From NCBI RefSeq assembly GCF_023101665.1, contig NZ_CP082161.1, positions 6,200,001 to 6,264,000 of the forward strand: 64,000 nucleotides of DNA, in the 5' to 3' direction. The DNA is from Bradyrhizobium sp. 195. Its GTDB lineage: Bacteria > Pseudomonadota > Alphaproteobacteria > Rhizobiales > Xanthobacteraceae. Below, one piece after another: positions 9,263 through 17,235 of this stretch. The position numbers and the translations under genes were made by a program. Numbering within the stretch: position 1 is the first letter of the stretch; each line of letters opens with the position of its first letter. Below the pieces are notes generated by a model that was not told the DNA's origin, did no database searches, and worked only from the letters and a program-made list of their open reading frames with translations.

Positions 9263-9868
9263 ATGTCGAACAATTTGCAGGCGGCGCATGCCGATGGTCC
9301 GGCCGGCGCGCGCGATCCCGAGAGTCTTCGCCATACAGCGGTCATCGCCCGGGACAGCCAATGCACGGGGATGGAGTTGCCGCGCGTCAGGGTCAATGCC
9401 TTGCCGAAATGGCGGCTGCGGCGCGTCGAGCAATATGTCGCCGATCATTTTGACCGCTGCATCAGCCTGTCCGAGCTCGCCAATGTCGCCGGCCTGTCCA
9501 GGATGCACTTTGCAGCGCAATTCCGCGCCGCGACCGGCTACCGCCCTCGGGAATATCTGCTCCATCACCGGACCGTGCATGCGAAGACGCTGCTCGCAAC
9601 CACCGAGCGTCCATTGGCGGAGATCGCGCTGGCCGTGGGCTTCAGCACGCAGGCGCATTTTTCGACCGTCTTCAAGCGCATCAGCGGCGAGTCTCCGGCG
9701 CGCTGGCGCCTCGCCAGCAAGGGTGAAGGGCTCGCGGTCGAAGCACCGCGTCGTCCTTCGCCAGAGCGAAACTGGATCGCCGGCGCCCCCGCTCCCTACA
9801 CCGGATCGAACGCGCGGATCGGCGGCAGATTGCCGGTGAACTTCTCGACCTCGACCGCCGTCAGCTGA
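9263..9868 (+). CDS. AraC-family transcriptional regulator
   Basis: A 201-residue, one-domain AraC-type activator. The double helix-turn-helix occupies roughly residues 50-150: LSELANVAGLSRMHFAAQFR is the first, and LAEIALAVGFSTQAHFSTVF followed by PARWRL is the second. The N-terminal 50 residues are too short for a normal ligand-binding domain. ATG 9263 is preferred over the upstream in-frame start because AAAGGAC precedes it. The last 24 codons run antisense into the end of bisC (9796-9868). They lack family character, so the original C-terminus may have ended near LASKGEG and the frame now reads on. Confidence 0.82.
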   Translation: MSNNLQAAHADGPAGARDPESLRHTAVIARDSQCTGMELPRVRVNALPKWRLRRVEQYVADHFDRCISLSELANVAGLSRMHFAAQFRAATGYRPREYLLHHRTVHAKTLLATTERPLAEIALAVGFSTQAHFSTVFKRISGESPARWRLASKGEGLAVEAPRRPSPERNWIAGAPAPYTGSNARIGGRLPVNFSTSTAVS

Positions 9869-12117
9869 CCGGTGCAGCCCTGCGCCAGGGATGAGGTCCC
9901 GATGTCGCGGGTGAGCACGTTCGGATTGCCGTGAACGCAGAGCGGCGCCTCGTCCTCGGGATCCATCGGATCGTACCAGGCGCCGGTCGGAAGCTGCACC
10001 ACGCCGGGCGCGATGCCGTCGGTGACGTGGACCGCCGCAAGGCACGCGCCGCGCGCATTGAACAGGCGGATGATGTCGCCGTCCTTGATGCCGCGCGCGT
10101 TCGCATCGACCGGGTTCATCCGCGCGACCTCGCGGCCGCGATGTTTCGCGGCAAGCGAATGTCCGCCGAAATCGAGCTGGCTGTGCAGGCGCGTCACCGG
10201 CTGGTTGGCGACGAGGAAGCATGGCGCGCCTCGCTTCGGCATGTCGGTCTTCTCCAGCCAGACGGGATGACCGGGACAATCCGCATCGCCGTGGCCTGCG
10301 ATCTTCTGCGAAAAGATCTCGACGCGGCCGCTCGGCGTCGGCAGGGCATGATTGACCGGGTCTTCGCGAAAACGGCGCAGCCGGCCGCCGTCATCGGGCT
10401 GCTGCGGCACGACCAGGCTGCCGCGCGCCCAGAACTCGTCGAAGCTTGGGGCTTCGAGGCCACGCTTCGCAAGCGAGGCGCGGGTCGGCTCGTAGAGATG
10501 CTCCAGCCATTGCCGCGAGGTGCGTCCCTCGGTGAAGGGCTCGCGCGCGCCGAGACGATCGGCGAGATCGGCAAAGATATCGTAGTCGTCGCGCGCAAGG
10601 CCAAACGGCTCGGCGACCTTGTGCATGGCGACCATCAGGGGATCGTTGGTGGAATAGCCGATGTCCTCGCGCTCTAGCGTCATCGTCGCGGGCAGCACGA
10701 TGTCGGCATGCCGGGCCGTGGCGGTCCAGGCCAGCTCGTGCACGACGAAGGTATCGAGCTGCGCAAACGCCTTGCGCAGGCGGTTGATGTCCTGGTGATG
10801 GTGGAAGGGATTGCCGCCGGCCCAATAGACCATGCGGATGTCCGGATAGGTCCGCGTCTCGCCGTTGTAGCGATAGGTGGTGCCGGGCTTGAGCAGCATG
10901 TCGGCGATGCGCGCCACCGGAATGAAATCGGCGACGCCGTTGCGGCCCTGCCCCAGCGTCGGCCCCGGCACGTCGTTGACGCGACGGCCGTAATAGCCGA
11001 TCGCCCCGAGCGAATAGGCGTAGCCGCCGCCGGGAAAGCCGATCTGGCCGAGCGCTGCCGCCAGCACCATGCCCATCCACACCGGCTGCTCGCCATGCTC
11101 GGCGCGCTGCAACGAATGCGAGACGGTGATCAGCGCGCGCTTGCCGGCGGCGCGGCGCGCGAGCTTGCGGATCGTCTCGGCATCGACGCCTGAGATGGCC
11201 GCAGCCCATTCGGCGTGTTTGGGCTGGCCATCGCTTTCGCCCATGAGATAGCGCAGGAAGGTGGGCCAGCCTTCGGTGTAGCGATCGAGGAAGGCCTGAT
11301 CGTGCAGACCTTCGCTCACCAGCGTGTGGACGAGGCCGAGCATCAAGGCGGTGTCGGTGCCGGGCACGCAAGCCATCCATTCGGCGCCGGCTTCCACCGG
11401 CAGATCGTCACGCAGCGGGCTGACGAGGACGAATTCGCAGCCGCGCTTGCGCGCCGCGGCCATGGCGCCGCGCTCGACATGCTTGCTGATCGAGCCGCCG
11501 GCCACCATGGAGTTCTTCAGCGCCATGCCGCCGAAGGCCAGCACGATGTCGGTGGTTTGAGCAATCTGCTCCCAGGTGACGTTGCGCTTGGTGATGTCCT
11601 CATAGCCCGCCAGGATCTGCGGCAGCAGCACCGAGGACGCGCCCGACGAGTAAGTGTTCACCGAGCGGACATAGCCGCCCATCGCGATGTTGAGGAAGCG
11701 ATGCACCTGGCTCTGGGCGTGATGAAAGCGGCCGGCGCTCGACCAGCCATAGGAGCCGCCGAACACAGCGCCGGGGCCGCGCGTGTCGCGGATGCGGCAG
11801 AGCTCGTCGCCGAGGAGGTCAAGCGCCTTCTCCCAGCTCACGGAGACGAACTCGTCGCGGCCGCGGCGATTGTCGAGGCCCGGCCCGCGCTCAAGCCAGC
11901 CGCGGCGGATCGCCGGCTGGGCGATGCGCGCCTGGTGGCGGAGCGCGCCGGGGAAATTGTCGATGATGCCGTTCGGATCGGGGTCGCCTGCATAGGCCCT
12001 GACCTCGAGGCCAGCTGCGCCCTGACGCGCGGAAAACACGCCCCAATGCGAGGTGTGCGGCTTGAAGCCCTCCGACAGGTCGAGACCGGGGTCGGGGAAG
12101 CCAATCGTATCGTCCAT
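9796..12117 (-). CDS. bisC: Molybdopterin-dependent S/N-oxide reductase (biotin sulfoxide reductase type)
   Basis: A 773-residue DMSO-reductase-family oxidoreductase using bis-MGD molybdenum. It reduces sulfoxides or N-oxides such as biotin or methionine sulfoxide. GSYGWSSAGRFHHAQSQVHR holds the expected serine ligand (Ser126), where nitrate reductases would carry Cys or Asp. YWAGGNPFHHHQDINRLRKA and VLPATMTLEREDIGYS are further family blocks. There is no twin-arginine signal and no N-terminal Fe-S Cys motif, which fits cytoplasmic BisC rather than periplasmic TorA/DorA. The start at 12117 (MDDTIGF) is chosen because the longer frame adds unrelated sequence. It may serve in sulfoxide repair or scavenging alongside msrA. 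Confidence 0.85.
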   Translation of the reverse strand: MDDTIGFPDPGLDLSEGFKPHTSHWGVFSARQGAAGLEVRAYAGDPDPNGIIDNFPGALRHQARIAQPAIRRGWLERGPGLDNRRGRDEFVSVSWEKALDLLGDELCRIRDTRGPGAVFGGSYGWSSAGRFHHAQSQVHRFLNIAMGGYVRSVNTYSSGASSVLLPQILAGYEDITKRNVTWEQIAQTTDIVLAFGGMALKNSMVAGGSISKHVERGAMAAARKRGCEFVLVSPLRDDLPVEAGAEWMACVPGTDTALMLGLVHTLVSEGLHDQAFLDRYTEGWPTFLRYLMGESDGQPKHAEWAAAISGVDAETIRKLARRAAGKRALITVSHSLQRAEHGEQPVWMGMVLAAALGQIGFPGGGYAYSLGAIGYYGRRVNDVPGPTLGQGRNGVADFIPVARIADMLLKPGTTYRYNGETRTYPDIRMVYWAGGNPFHHHQDINRLRKAFAQLDTFVVHELAWTATARHADIVLPATMTLEREDIGYSTNDPLMVAMHKVAEPFGLARDDYDIFADLADRLGAREPFTEGRTSRQWLEHLYEPTRASLAKRGLEAPSFDEFWARGSLVVPQQPDDGGRLRRFREDPVNHALPTPSGRVEIFSQKIAGHGDADCPGHPVWLEKTDMPKRGAPCFLVANQPVTRLHSQLDFGGHSLAAKHRGREVARMNPVDANARGIKDGDIIRLFNARGACLAAVHVTDGIAPGVVQLPTGAWYDPMDPEDEAPLCVHGNPNVLTRDIGTSSLAQGCTGQLTAVEVEKFTGNLPPIRAFDPV

Positions 12118-12300
12118 CGTCTGATCCTTGTTCCGGGTCCGGTCTGCAATCGGGCTGGTAATATACCGATCCGTTCCGGACGTCGTCGAGATCAGCCTTG
12201 ACGGAAACGCTGGGCTGCCCCGCGCCGCGGATTTCGTGATCACATCATGACCATGCGCGCTTGGACAGGGCGCCCCGAACAGGCGCGCCGGAGTTCGGCC
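12118..12300. other. Upstream region of bisC
   Basis: A 183-bp space between bisC and the small gene 12301-12468, both on the minus strand. No larger gene is supported. It should contain the bisC promoter; I see no clear operator, apart from GTGATCAC at 12236-12243. Confidence 0.4.
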
Positions 12301-12468
12301 TCACTCGCCCGCGCAGCAATCGACCAACAGCTGCCAGATCCGCTGCGCCTCGTCCCGCTCGTGACCATCCGGCACCTTCTCGACGCTGGACCGACCATAA
12401 TCGGCGCGCGTTTCGCGAGGCACGATCCACCGCTCCGAGATCGGGTCGTACCATTTTGCGATGTTCAT
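12301..12468 (-). CDS. Small hypothetical protein (55 aa)
   Basis: A short minus-strand frame encodes MNIAKWYDPISERWIVPRET... and ends ...WQLLVDCCAGE. It is acidic and tryptophan-rich (four Trp in 55 residues), with no signal peptide. The even codon use and strong third-position GC suggest coding. The competing frame on the same strand reads as an Arg/Gly/Ala-rich shadow. I do not recognise a family. It lies upstream of bisC and downstream of another small minus-strand gene. Confidence 0.55.
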   Translation of the reverse strand: MNIAKWYDPISERWIVPRETRADYGRSSVEKVPDGHERDEAQRIWQLLVDCCAGE

Positions 12469-12601
12469 CTCAGTCACGGCGATCGACTCACAGATTGACC
12501 AACGGTTGGCGGTGCGCCTGCCGCGGTCTCATGCGAGCCATCGGCGACGCGCCACCCAGTTTACCAATCGTGAGCTCGCATGATCGTTCCGTTTCTGGAT
12601 C

Positions 12602-12796
12602 TCATCCCGGCCGGGCCGGATGAAGCGTGCGCGGATGCCGCTCGTGCAGCAGCCGAGCGAGCTCCTCGCGCTCGCTCTCGCGTCCTTTCATGGCGGTCTC
12701 GAACAGCGCCTCCTGGATGTCGCGAGGCATGTCGCCCCACACGTCCATGGCAGCGCGCCCGAGCAGGCCCGCGAGATGATCAACTGCATCGCTCAT
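12602..12796 (-). CDS. Small conserved hypothetical protein (64 aa)
   Basis: The protein starts MSDAVDHLAGLLGRAAMDVW and ends HERHPRTLHPARPG. It is helical, charged and without a membrane segment. ATG 12796 has an AGGAGA ribosome-binding site five bases upstream, better than the longer frame that opens at 13282 and runs antisense to the ferritin-like gene. Proteins of this size and style occur in Bradyrhizobium, but I know no function. It is divergent from the YciF-type gene at 12884, with 87 bp between. Confidence 0.65.
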   Translation of the reverse strand: MSDAVDHLAGLLGRAAMDVWGDMPRDIQEALFETAMKGRESEREELARLLHERHPRTLHPARPG

Positions 12797-12883
12797 TCGG
12801 CTCTCCTGGTCTGCACACCGAAATGGAACAGCTGCGGCCGTCCAGCGTTCCAGTGTCAACATTGTGAAAAGGAGGCGTCTTTT

Positions 12884-13399
12884 ATGGGATTGTTCACCAA
12901 GGACATCAAATCGATGGAAGACCTGCTGCTGCACGGGCTGCAGGACATCTACTACGCGGAGCAGCAGATCCTGAAGGCGCTGCCCAAGATGATCGACAAG
13001 GCGACCAACAGAGATCTCGCCACTGGGCTGAAAGCTCACCTGGACGAGACCAACAAGCAGGTCGAACGGCTCGACAAAGTATTCGCCAAGCTCGGCAAGC
13101 AGCCCAGCGGCACGCAGTGTCCGGCCATCGACGGCCTGATCGAAGAAGCCGACGCCACCGCAGGTGAGATTGAGGACAAGGCCGTGCTCGACGCCGCCAT
13201 CGTCGCCAATGCGCAGGCCGTGGAGCACTATGAAATGTGCCGCTACGGCACGCTGATCGCCTGGGCGGAAACACTCGGCCACGACGACATCGTGCGCTTC
13301 CTCACCACCAATCTGAATGAAGAGAAGGCTGCCAACACCAAGCTGAACACGGTGGCGCTGCGCAAGGGCGTCAACGCCAAGGCGTCCAACGCGGCCTGA
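12884..13399 (+). CDS. DUF892 / YciF-type ferritin-like protein
   Basis: A 171-residue four-helix-bundle protein. EDLLLHGLQDIYYAEQQILK, AHLDETNKQVERLDKVF and EHYEMCRYGTLIAWAE carry the Glu/His residues that form the di-metal site of the DUF892 (YciE/YciF) family. That family is induced by general stress in enterobacteria; its reaction is not established. ATG 12884 has a strong AAAAGGAGG site upstream. The upstream in-frame extension to 12620 is antisense to another gene and lacks family sequence. The gene converges on the SDR gene, with a hairpin at 13421-13447 between them. Confidence 0.9.
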   Translation: MGLFTKDIKSMEDLLLHGLQDIYYAEQQILKALPKMIDKATNRDLATGLKAHLDETNKQVERLDKVFAKLGKQPSGTQCPAIDGLIEEADATAGEIEDKAVLDAAIVANAQAVEHYEMCRYGTLIAWAETLGHDDIVRFLTTNLNEEKAANTKLNTVALRKGVNAKASNAA

Positions 13400-13420
13400 T
13401 CGAGATCTGCTGACTGTAAC

Positions 13421-13447
13421 GTGGCGGCCCGGCTTCCGGCGCCGCCA
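13421..13447. terminator. Bidirectional hairpin between convergent genes
   Basis: GTGGCGGC (13421-13428) pairs with GCCGCCAC (13440-13447) around a short loop. It lies 21 bp after the YciF-type stop and 9 bp after the SDR stop on the other strand. There is no U-tract, so intrinsic termination is likely weak or Rho-assisted. Confidence 0.6.
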
Positions 13448-13456
13448 CGATTCTCG

Positions 13457-14314
13457 TCAGATGAACGGCTTGCCGCCGGTGACCGCCAACGTCGCCCCCG
13501 AGGTGTAGCTCGAGAGCGGATCGGCCAGCATGACATAGGCGGTTGCAAGCTCGGCCGGCTGACCGGCGCGCTGCATCGGGACCTGCTTGCCGAAGTTCTT
13601 GACCCTTTCCTCCGACATGGTCGAGGGAATCAGCGGAGTCCAGATCGGGCCCGGGGCAACGGCGTTGACCCGAATGCCCTTCTCGGCCAGCATTTGCGCA
13701 AGCCCGCCGGTAAAATTCTGAATGGCGCCCTTGGTCGTAGCGTAAGCCAGCAGGGTCGGGTTCGGCATGTCCGAGTTCACCGACGCCGTGTTGATGATCG
13801 CAGCTCCCGGCCGCATGTGAGGAACGGCGGCCTTGGTCAGATAGAATATGGCGTGGATGTTGGTCTCGAACGTGCGCTGCCACTCCTCGTCGCTGATGTC
13901 TCCGATGTCCTTGAACGTGGCCTGATGGGCCGCATTGTTGACGAGGATATCGATGCTGCCGAGCTCCTCGACCGTGCGACGCACGATGGAGCGGCAGTGC
14001 TCGGGATTGCGGATGTCGCCGGGAATGAGGATCGCCTTGCGTCTCTCCCGCTCCACCAGCGCCTTGACCTCGGCCGCATCCTCGTCCTCGTTCAAATAGG
14101 AGATGACGATGTCGGCGCCCTCGCGCGCATAGGCGATCGCGACCGCGCGGCCGATGCCGCTGTCACCTCCGGTGATGAGCGCCTTCTTTCCGGCCAGACG
14201 TCCAGAGCCTTTGTAACTCTCCTCCCCATGATCGGGGCGTGGCTGCATCGCCCGCGTCGAGCCGGGCATCGGTTGCTGCTGCGGCGGATAAGGTGGCTTT
14301 GGATAGTCGGTCAT
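13457..14314 (-). CDS. SDR-family NAD(P)-dependent oxidoreductase (YghA type)
   Basis: A 285-residue classical short-chain dehydrogenase. The Rossmann glycine motif TGGDSGIGRAVA lies near residue 48. It is followed by NNAAHQATF, a catalytic Ser in INTASVNSD and the YATTK catalytic Tyr-Lys pair. The proline-rich head (YPKPPYPPQQQPMPG) followed by KGSGRLAGKKALITGG is typical of the YghA-like subgroup, which is often stress-induced. The substrate is unknown. ATG 14314 is preferred to the longer frame at 14410. The gene is divergent from the ABC binding protein at 14568, so this 253-bp space probably holds both promoters. Confidence 0.88.
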   Translation of the reverse strand: MTDYPKPPYPPQQQPMPGSTRAMQPRPDHGEESYKGSGRLAGKKALITGGDSGIGRAVAIAYAREGADIVISYLNEDEDAAEVKALVERERRKAILIPGDIRNPEHCRSIVRRTVEELGSIDILVNNAAHQATFKDIGDISDEEWQRTFETNIHAIFYLTKAAVPHMRPGAAIINTASVNSDMPNPTLLAYATTKGAIQNFTGGLAQMLAEKGIRVNAVAPGPIWTPLIPSTMSEERVKNFGKQVPMQRAGQPAELATAYVMLADPLSSYTSGATLAVTGGKPFI

Positions 14315-14567
14315 GAAGCGGCTCCAGGGATCTGCTCCGCTAACGGAGCCCCGCCGGAAGCGTTCCTGTGGCCGCGCTGCTGCACCGCGGAACCCTTTGC
14401 GCCGCAACATTCAAAAATGAGACTGCCCGTCAAGCCGGACGAGGCGCTCACGCATGCACCGCATCCGACTTCGGCTAGCTTCTCTCCAAAGCCGCGGGCC
14501 TTCGAGAGTCACGCGGCGCCGCGCCGGTTCGGTGCGGCCATAAATCGACGACACAGGGAGGAGCACA

Positions 14568-15818
14568 ATGTCGAAATGCAGTGTGGGACTGCTCGCGCTG
14601 AGCAGCCTGTTTCTTTCGGGCGCAGCGATCGCCCAGGAAAAGATCAAGGTGGGCGTGACCGCGACGCTCGAGGGCACCTACACGGTGCTCGGCGAGGACG
14701 GCATGCGCGGCCACCAGACCGCGCTCAACGTGCTGGGCAAGAAAATCGGCGACAAGGAGCTCGAATTCATCGTCGCCTCGACCGACGCGACACCGGACTC
14801 CGCCGTGCGCGCCGTGCGCAAGCTGATCGAGCAGGACAAGGTGCAGATCCTGCTCTCGCCGCTGTCCGGCGACGAGGGCATCGCGGTCAAGAACTTCGCA
14901 AAGACCCATCCCGAGCTGACCTTCATCAACGCGGCGTCCGGCGCGCAGGAAACGACCTATGTCGATCCTGCCCCGAACTTCTTCCGTTACAACATGGACG
15001 GCGCGCAGTGGCAGGTCGGCCTCGGCAAATACGCCTATGACGAAAAGAAGTATCGCAAGATCGCAACCGTCGGCGAGGACTATTCCTTCATCTACACCCA
15101 GGTATTCGGCCTCGTGCTCGAGTTCTGCGGCGCCGGCGGACAGATCACCAACCGGCAATGGGTGCCGCTCGGCACCAAGGATTTCGCCTCGGTCATCGCC
15201 GCGCTGCCCGACGATGTCGACGCGATCTATCTCGGCCTCGGCGGCGCCGATGCCGTGAACTTCCTCAACCAGTATCAGCAGGCCGGCGGCAAGGCGCATC
15301 TGATGGGCGGTTCCATCATGATCGACCAGACCATCCTGTCGTCCAAGGGCAACGCCAAGAACGCCCTGGTCGGCACCATCGCGGCGAGCGGCCAGGCCGA
15401 TACCTGGGACGATCCGGGCTGGCAGAAATTCGTGAAGGCCTATCAGGACGCCTTCCCGCCCAACAAGCGCTTCCCGAGCCCGTCACTGCTCGCGACCAAT
15501 TACTATGACTCGACCATGGCGCTGATCCTCGCGCTGCGTCAGGTCAATGGCGATCTCTCCAACAACCAGTCGAAGTTCAAGGAAGCGCTGGCGAAGATCG
15601 AGATCGATGCGCCGAACGGCAAGATCAAGCTCGACTCCAACCGTCAGGCGATCGGCACCAACTTCGTCACCGAAGTGGTCGACGACGGCAAGGGCGCGCT
15701 GTTCAGCAAGGTGGTGAAGGTGATCCCGAACGTGAACCAGACGCTGGGCTATGATCCAGCCGTATTCTCGAAGATCGGGCTGCCGAGCCGCACCGTGCCG
15801 GAATGTAAGAAGTACTGA
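14568..15818 (+). CDS. Branched-chain-type ABC transporter substrate-binding protein
   Basis: A periplasmic binding protein of 416 residues with a signal peptide (MSKCSVGLLALSSLFLSGAA, predicted cleavage after AIA). The mature part begins EKIKVGVTATLEGTYTVLG and has the two-lobed LivJ/Leu-Ile-Val-binding (Peripla_BP_6) pattern, including NAASGAQETTYVDPAPNFFR. The ligand of this subgroup may be an amino acid, amide or aromatic acid. A GGGAGGAG site precedes the ATG. It is separated from the permease and ATPase genes (17236-22308) by an AraC regulator and repeat DNA. It is most likely the binding protein of that importer. Confidence 0.9.
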   Translation: MSKCSVGLLALSSLFLSGAAIAQEKIKVGVTATLEGTYTVLGEDGMRGHQTALNVLGKKIGDKELEFIVASTDATPDSAVRAVRKLIEQDKVQILLSPLSGDEGIAVKNFAKTHPELTFINAASGAQETTYVDPAPNFFRYNMDGAQWQVGLGKYAYDEKKYRKIATVGEDYSFIYTQVFGLVLEFCGAGGQITNRQWVPLGTKDFASVIAALPDDVDAIYLGLGGADAVNFLNQYQQAGGKAHLMGGSIMIDQTILSSKGNAKNALVGTIAASGQADTWDDPGWQKFVKAYQDAFPPNKRFPSPSLLATNYYDSTMALILALRQVNGDLSNNQSKFKEALAKIEIDAPNGKIKLDSNRQAIGTNFVTEVVDDGKGALFSKVVKVIPNVNQTLGYDPAVFSKIGLPSRTVPECKKY

Positions 15819-15843
15819 CGCATCACGGCTGCAATGGACAACC

Positions 15844-15873
15844 GGGGAGCGACTTGCTGACGCGGTCGCTCTC
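15844..15873 (+). terminator. Probable terminator after the binding-protein gene
   Basis: GGGGAGCGAC (15844-15853) pairs, with one mismatch or bulge, to GTCGCTCTCC (15864-15873). The hairpin is 25 bp after the stop and is followed by GCTCTTG. Such a hairpin could lower expression of the downstream regulator relative to the abundant binding protein. Confidence 0.45.
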
Positions 15874-15942
15874 CGCTCTTGCAATCTCGTCGGCGTTGTT
15901 GAACGTTGACCCAAAAGACAAGAACATTCGGGAGGGGAAGGC

Positions 15943-16770
15943 ATGAGCCGTGCGCTCGCCGTCTTCCACGGCCGGTTCGGTCGGGCGACGGTTTATCAGT
16001 TGAACCGCCCTTTCAATATCCACGCCCATCGTGAAGGTCATCTGATCTTCCATGTCGGCGGCATGCCCGCATGCATCGACGTGTCGGACGGGCACCACGA
16101 TCTCAACGAGACGTCCGTCGTCGCGGTCAATCCCTGGGAGCCGCACAATTTCCTGCCTGCCGATCTGGACGGCGGCGCGATCTTCTTCGTGCTCTACGTC
16201 AATGCCGAATGGTTTGCGCCCGATGCCTCCGGCACCCATCGGCTGCGTTTCGGCCGCACCCAGTTCAAGCGCACGCCGGCACTCGACAAGCACATCAGGC
16301 GGACCGCCGCGCTCGTGTGCGGCGCACCATCGCTCTCCAGTCTGGATTCCGAGCTGCGGAGGTTGATCGACATCTGCTACGACGAAAGCTGGCAGCAGGC
16401 CGAGATCGCCCGCGATCCGCGCGCAAACGGCTCGGTCACCGATTTTCGCGTGCGCAAATGCATCAAGATGATGTCGGAAAGTCCCGGCGCTGAGATCGAG
16501 CTCGATACGATCGCGCGGGAATCCGGCCTGTCGCGACCACATTTCTATCGGCTATTCCGCGTCCAGACCGGCGTTACGCCGAACCTCTATCTCAACACGC
16601 TGATCATGGAACAGGCGCTCGAAGCACTGGTGGCAAGCGAGACGCCGATCGCCGATATCGGCTTCGATCTCGGCTTCTCCTCGCAAAGCGGTTTCACCCG
16701 CTTCTTCGCCGCCAACGTGGGGATGGCCCCGACCGATTATCGTCGCGCAGCCAAGATTTTGCGCGCCTGA
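15943..16770 (+). CDS. AraC-family regulator with cupin sensor domain
   Basis: A 275-residue activator. Residues 20-90 form an AraC-type cupin sensor (HAHREGHLIFHVGG, NPWEPHNFLP). The C-terminal 100 residues hold two helix-turn-helix units (LDTIARESGLSRPHFYRLFR and PIADIGFDLGFSSQSGFTRF) and end APTDYRRA. GGGAGGGGAAGGC precedes ATG 15943. It sits between the binding protein and the 18-gene operon on the same strand, so it is the natural candidate to control that operon in response to its substrate. This is inferred from position only. Confidence 0.87.
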   Translation: MSRALAVFHGRFGRATVYQLNRPFNIHAHREGHLIFHVGGMPACIDVSDGHHDLNETSVVAVNPWEPHNFLPADLDGGAIFFVLYVNAEWFAPDASGTHRLRFGRTQFKRTPALDKHIRRTAALVCGAPSLSSLDSELRRLIDICYDESWQQAEIARDPRANGSVTDFRVRKCIKMMSESPGAEIELDTIARESGLSRPHFYRLFRVQTGVTPNLYLNTLIMEQALEALVASETPIADIGFDLGFSSQSGFTRFFAANVGMAPTDYRRAAKILRA

Positions 16771-17235
16771 GCGCGGGCCACGAAAAGATACTCACGATCA
16801 AACGTTCCCCTGCGAGCCCGGCTAGGATGTCGGCAACGCGATCCCGAGAGAGGATTGCGACCGACGGGAGCGCACGTCCATGGCGAGGCCCGCAGCCGGC
16901 ATCGGCTTGCATGCCCCCTCGCCCCGCTTGCGGGGCCGAGACGAGCTTCGCTCGCTCTGGGAAGGCCGGGGTGTACCCGCGCCTTCCGTGCGACCTCTCC
17001 CCGCAATCACAGATGATCTCTTGGAACGGCCCGAGCAAGCGCCCCGTCCTTCGAGACGACCGCTCCGCGGTCTCCTCAGGATGAGGCTAAGCGGCTTGGA
17101 GCTCGTCAAACCTGCGGCTGCATACTCCGCCCTCATCCTGAGGCGCCCGCCAAGGCGGGCGTCTCGAAGGATCGGCCGCGGGGAATCCGCTTCCCATCTA
17201 CGATGGCCCTGCCACAAGCGAGGCGAGGCGGGACC
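16771..17235. other. Leader region of the 18-gene operon, repeat-rich, no gene
   Basis: 465 bp lie between the AraC gene and the first permease gene. The stretch 16905-16990 (CCCGCTTGCGGGGC hairpin, GGGAAGGCCGGGG) uses the same vocabulary as repeats at 1081-1150. The right half is a REP-like palindrome. The operon promoter and the AraC-binding sites must lie here or just upstream of 16860; I cannot point to a clear -35/-10 pair. Confidence 0.5.
17048..17171. repeat. REP-like nested palindrome in the operon leader
   Basis: TCCTTCGAGAC (17048-17058) pairs with GTCTCGAAGGA (17161-17171). Internal CCTCAGGATGAGG (17074-17086) pairs with CCTCATCCTGAGG (17131-17143). It belongs to the same dispersed family as 1731-1853. 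It ends 65 bp before the first permease start, so a transcript starting upstream would carry it as a large hairpin. Confidence 0.8.
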
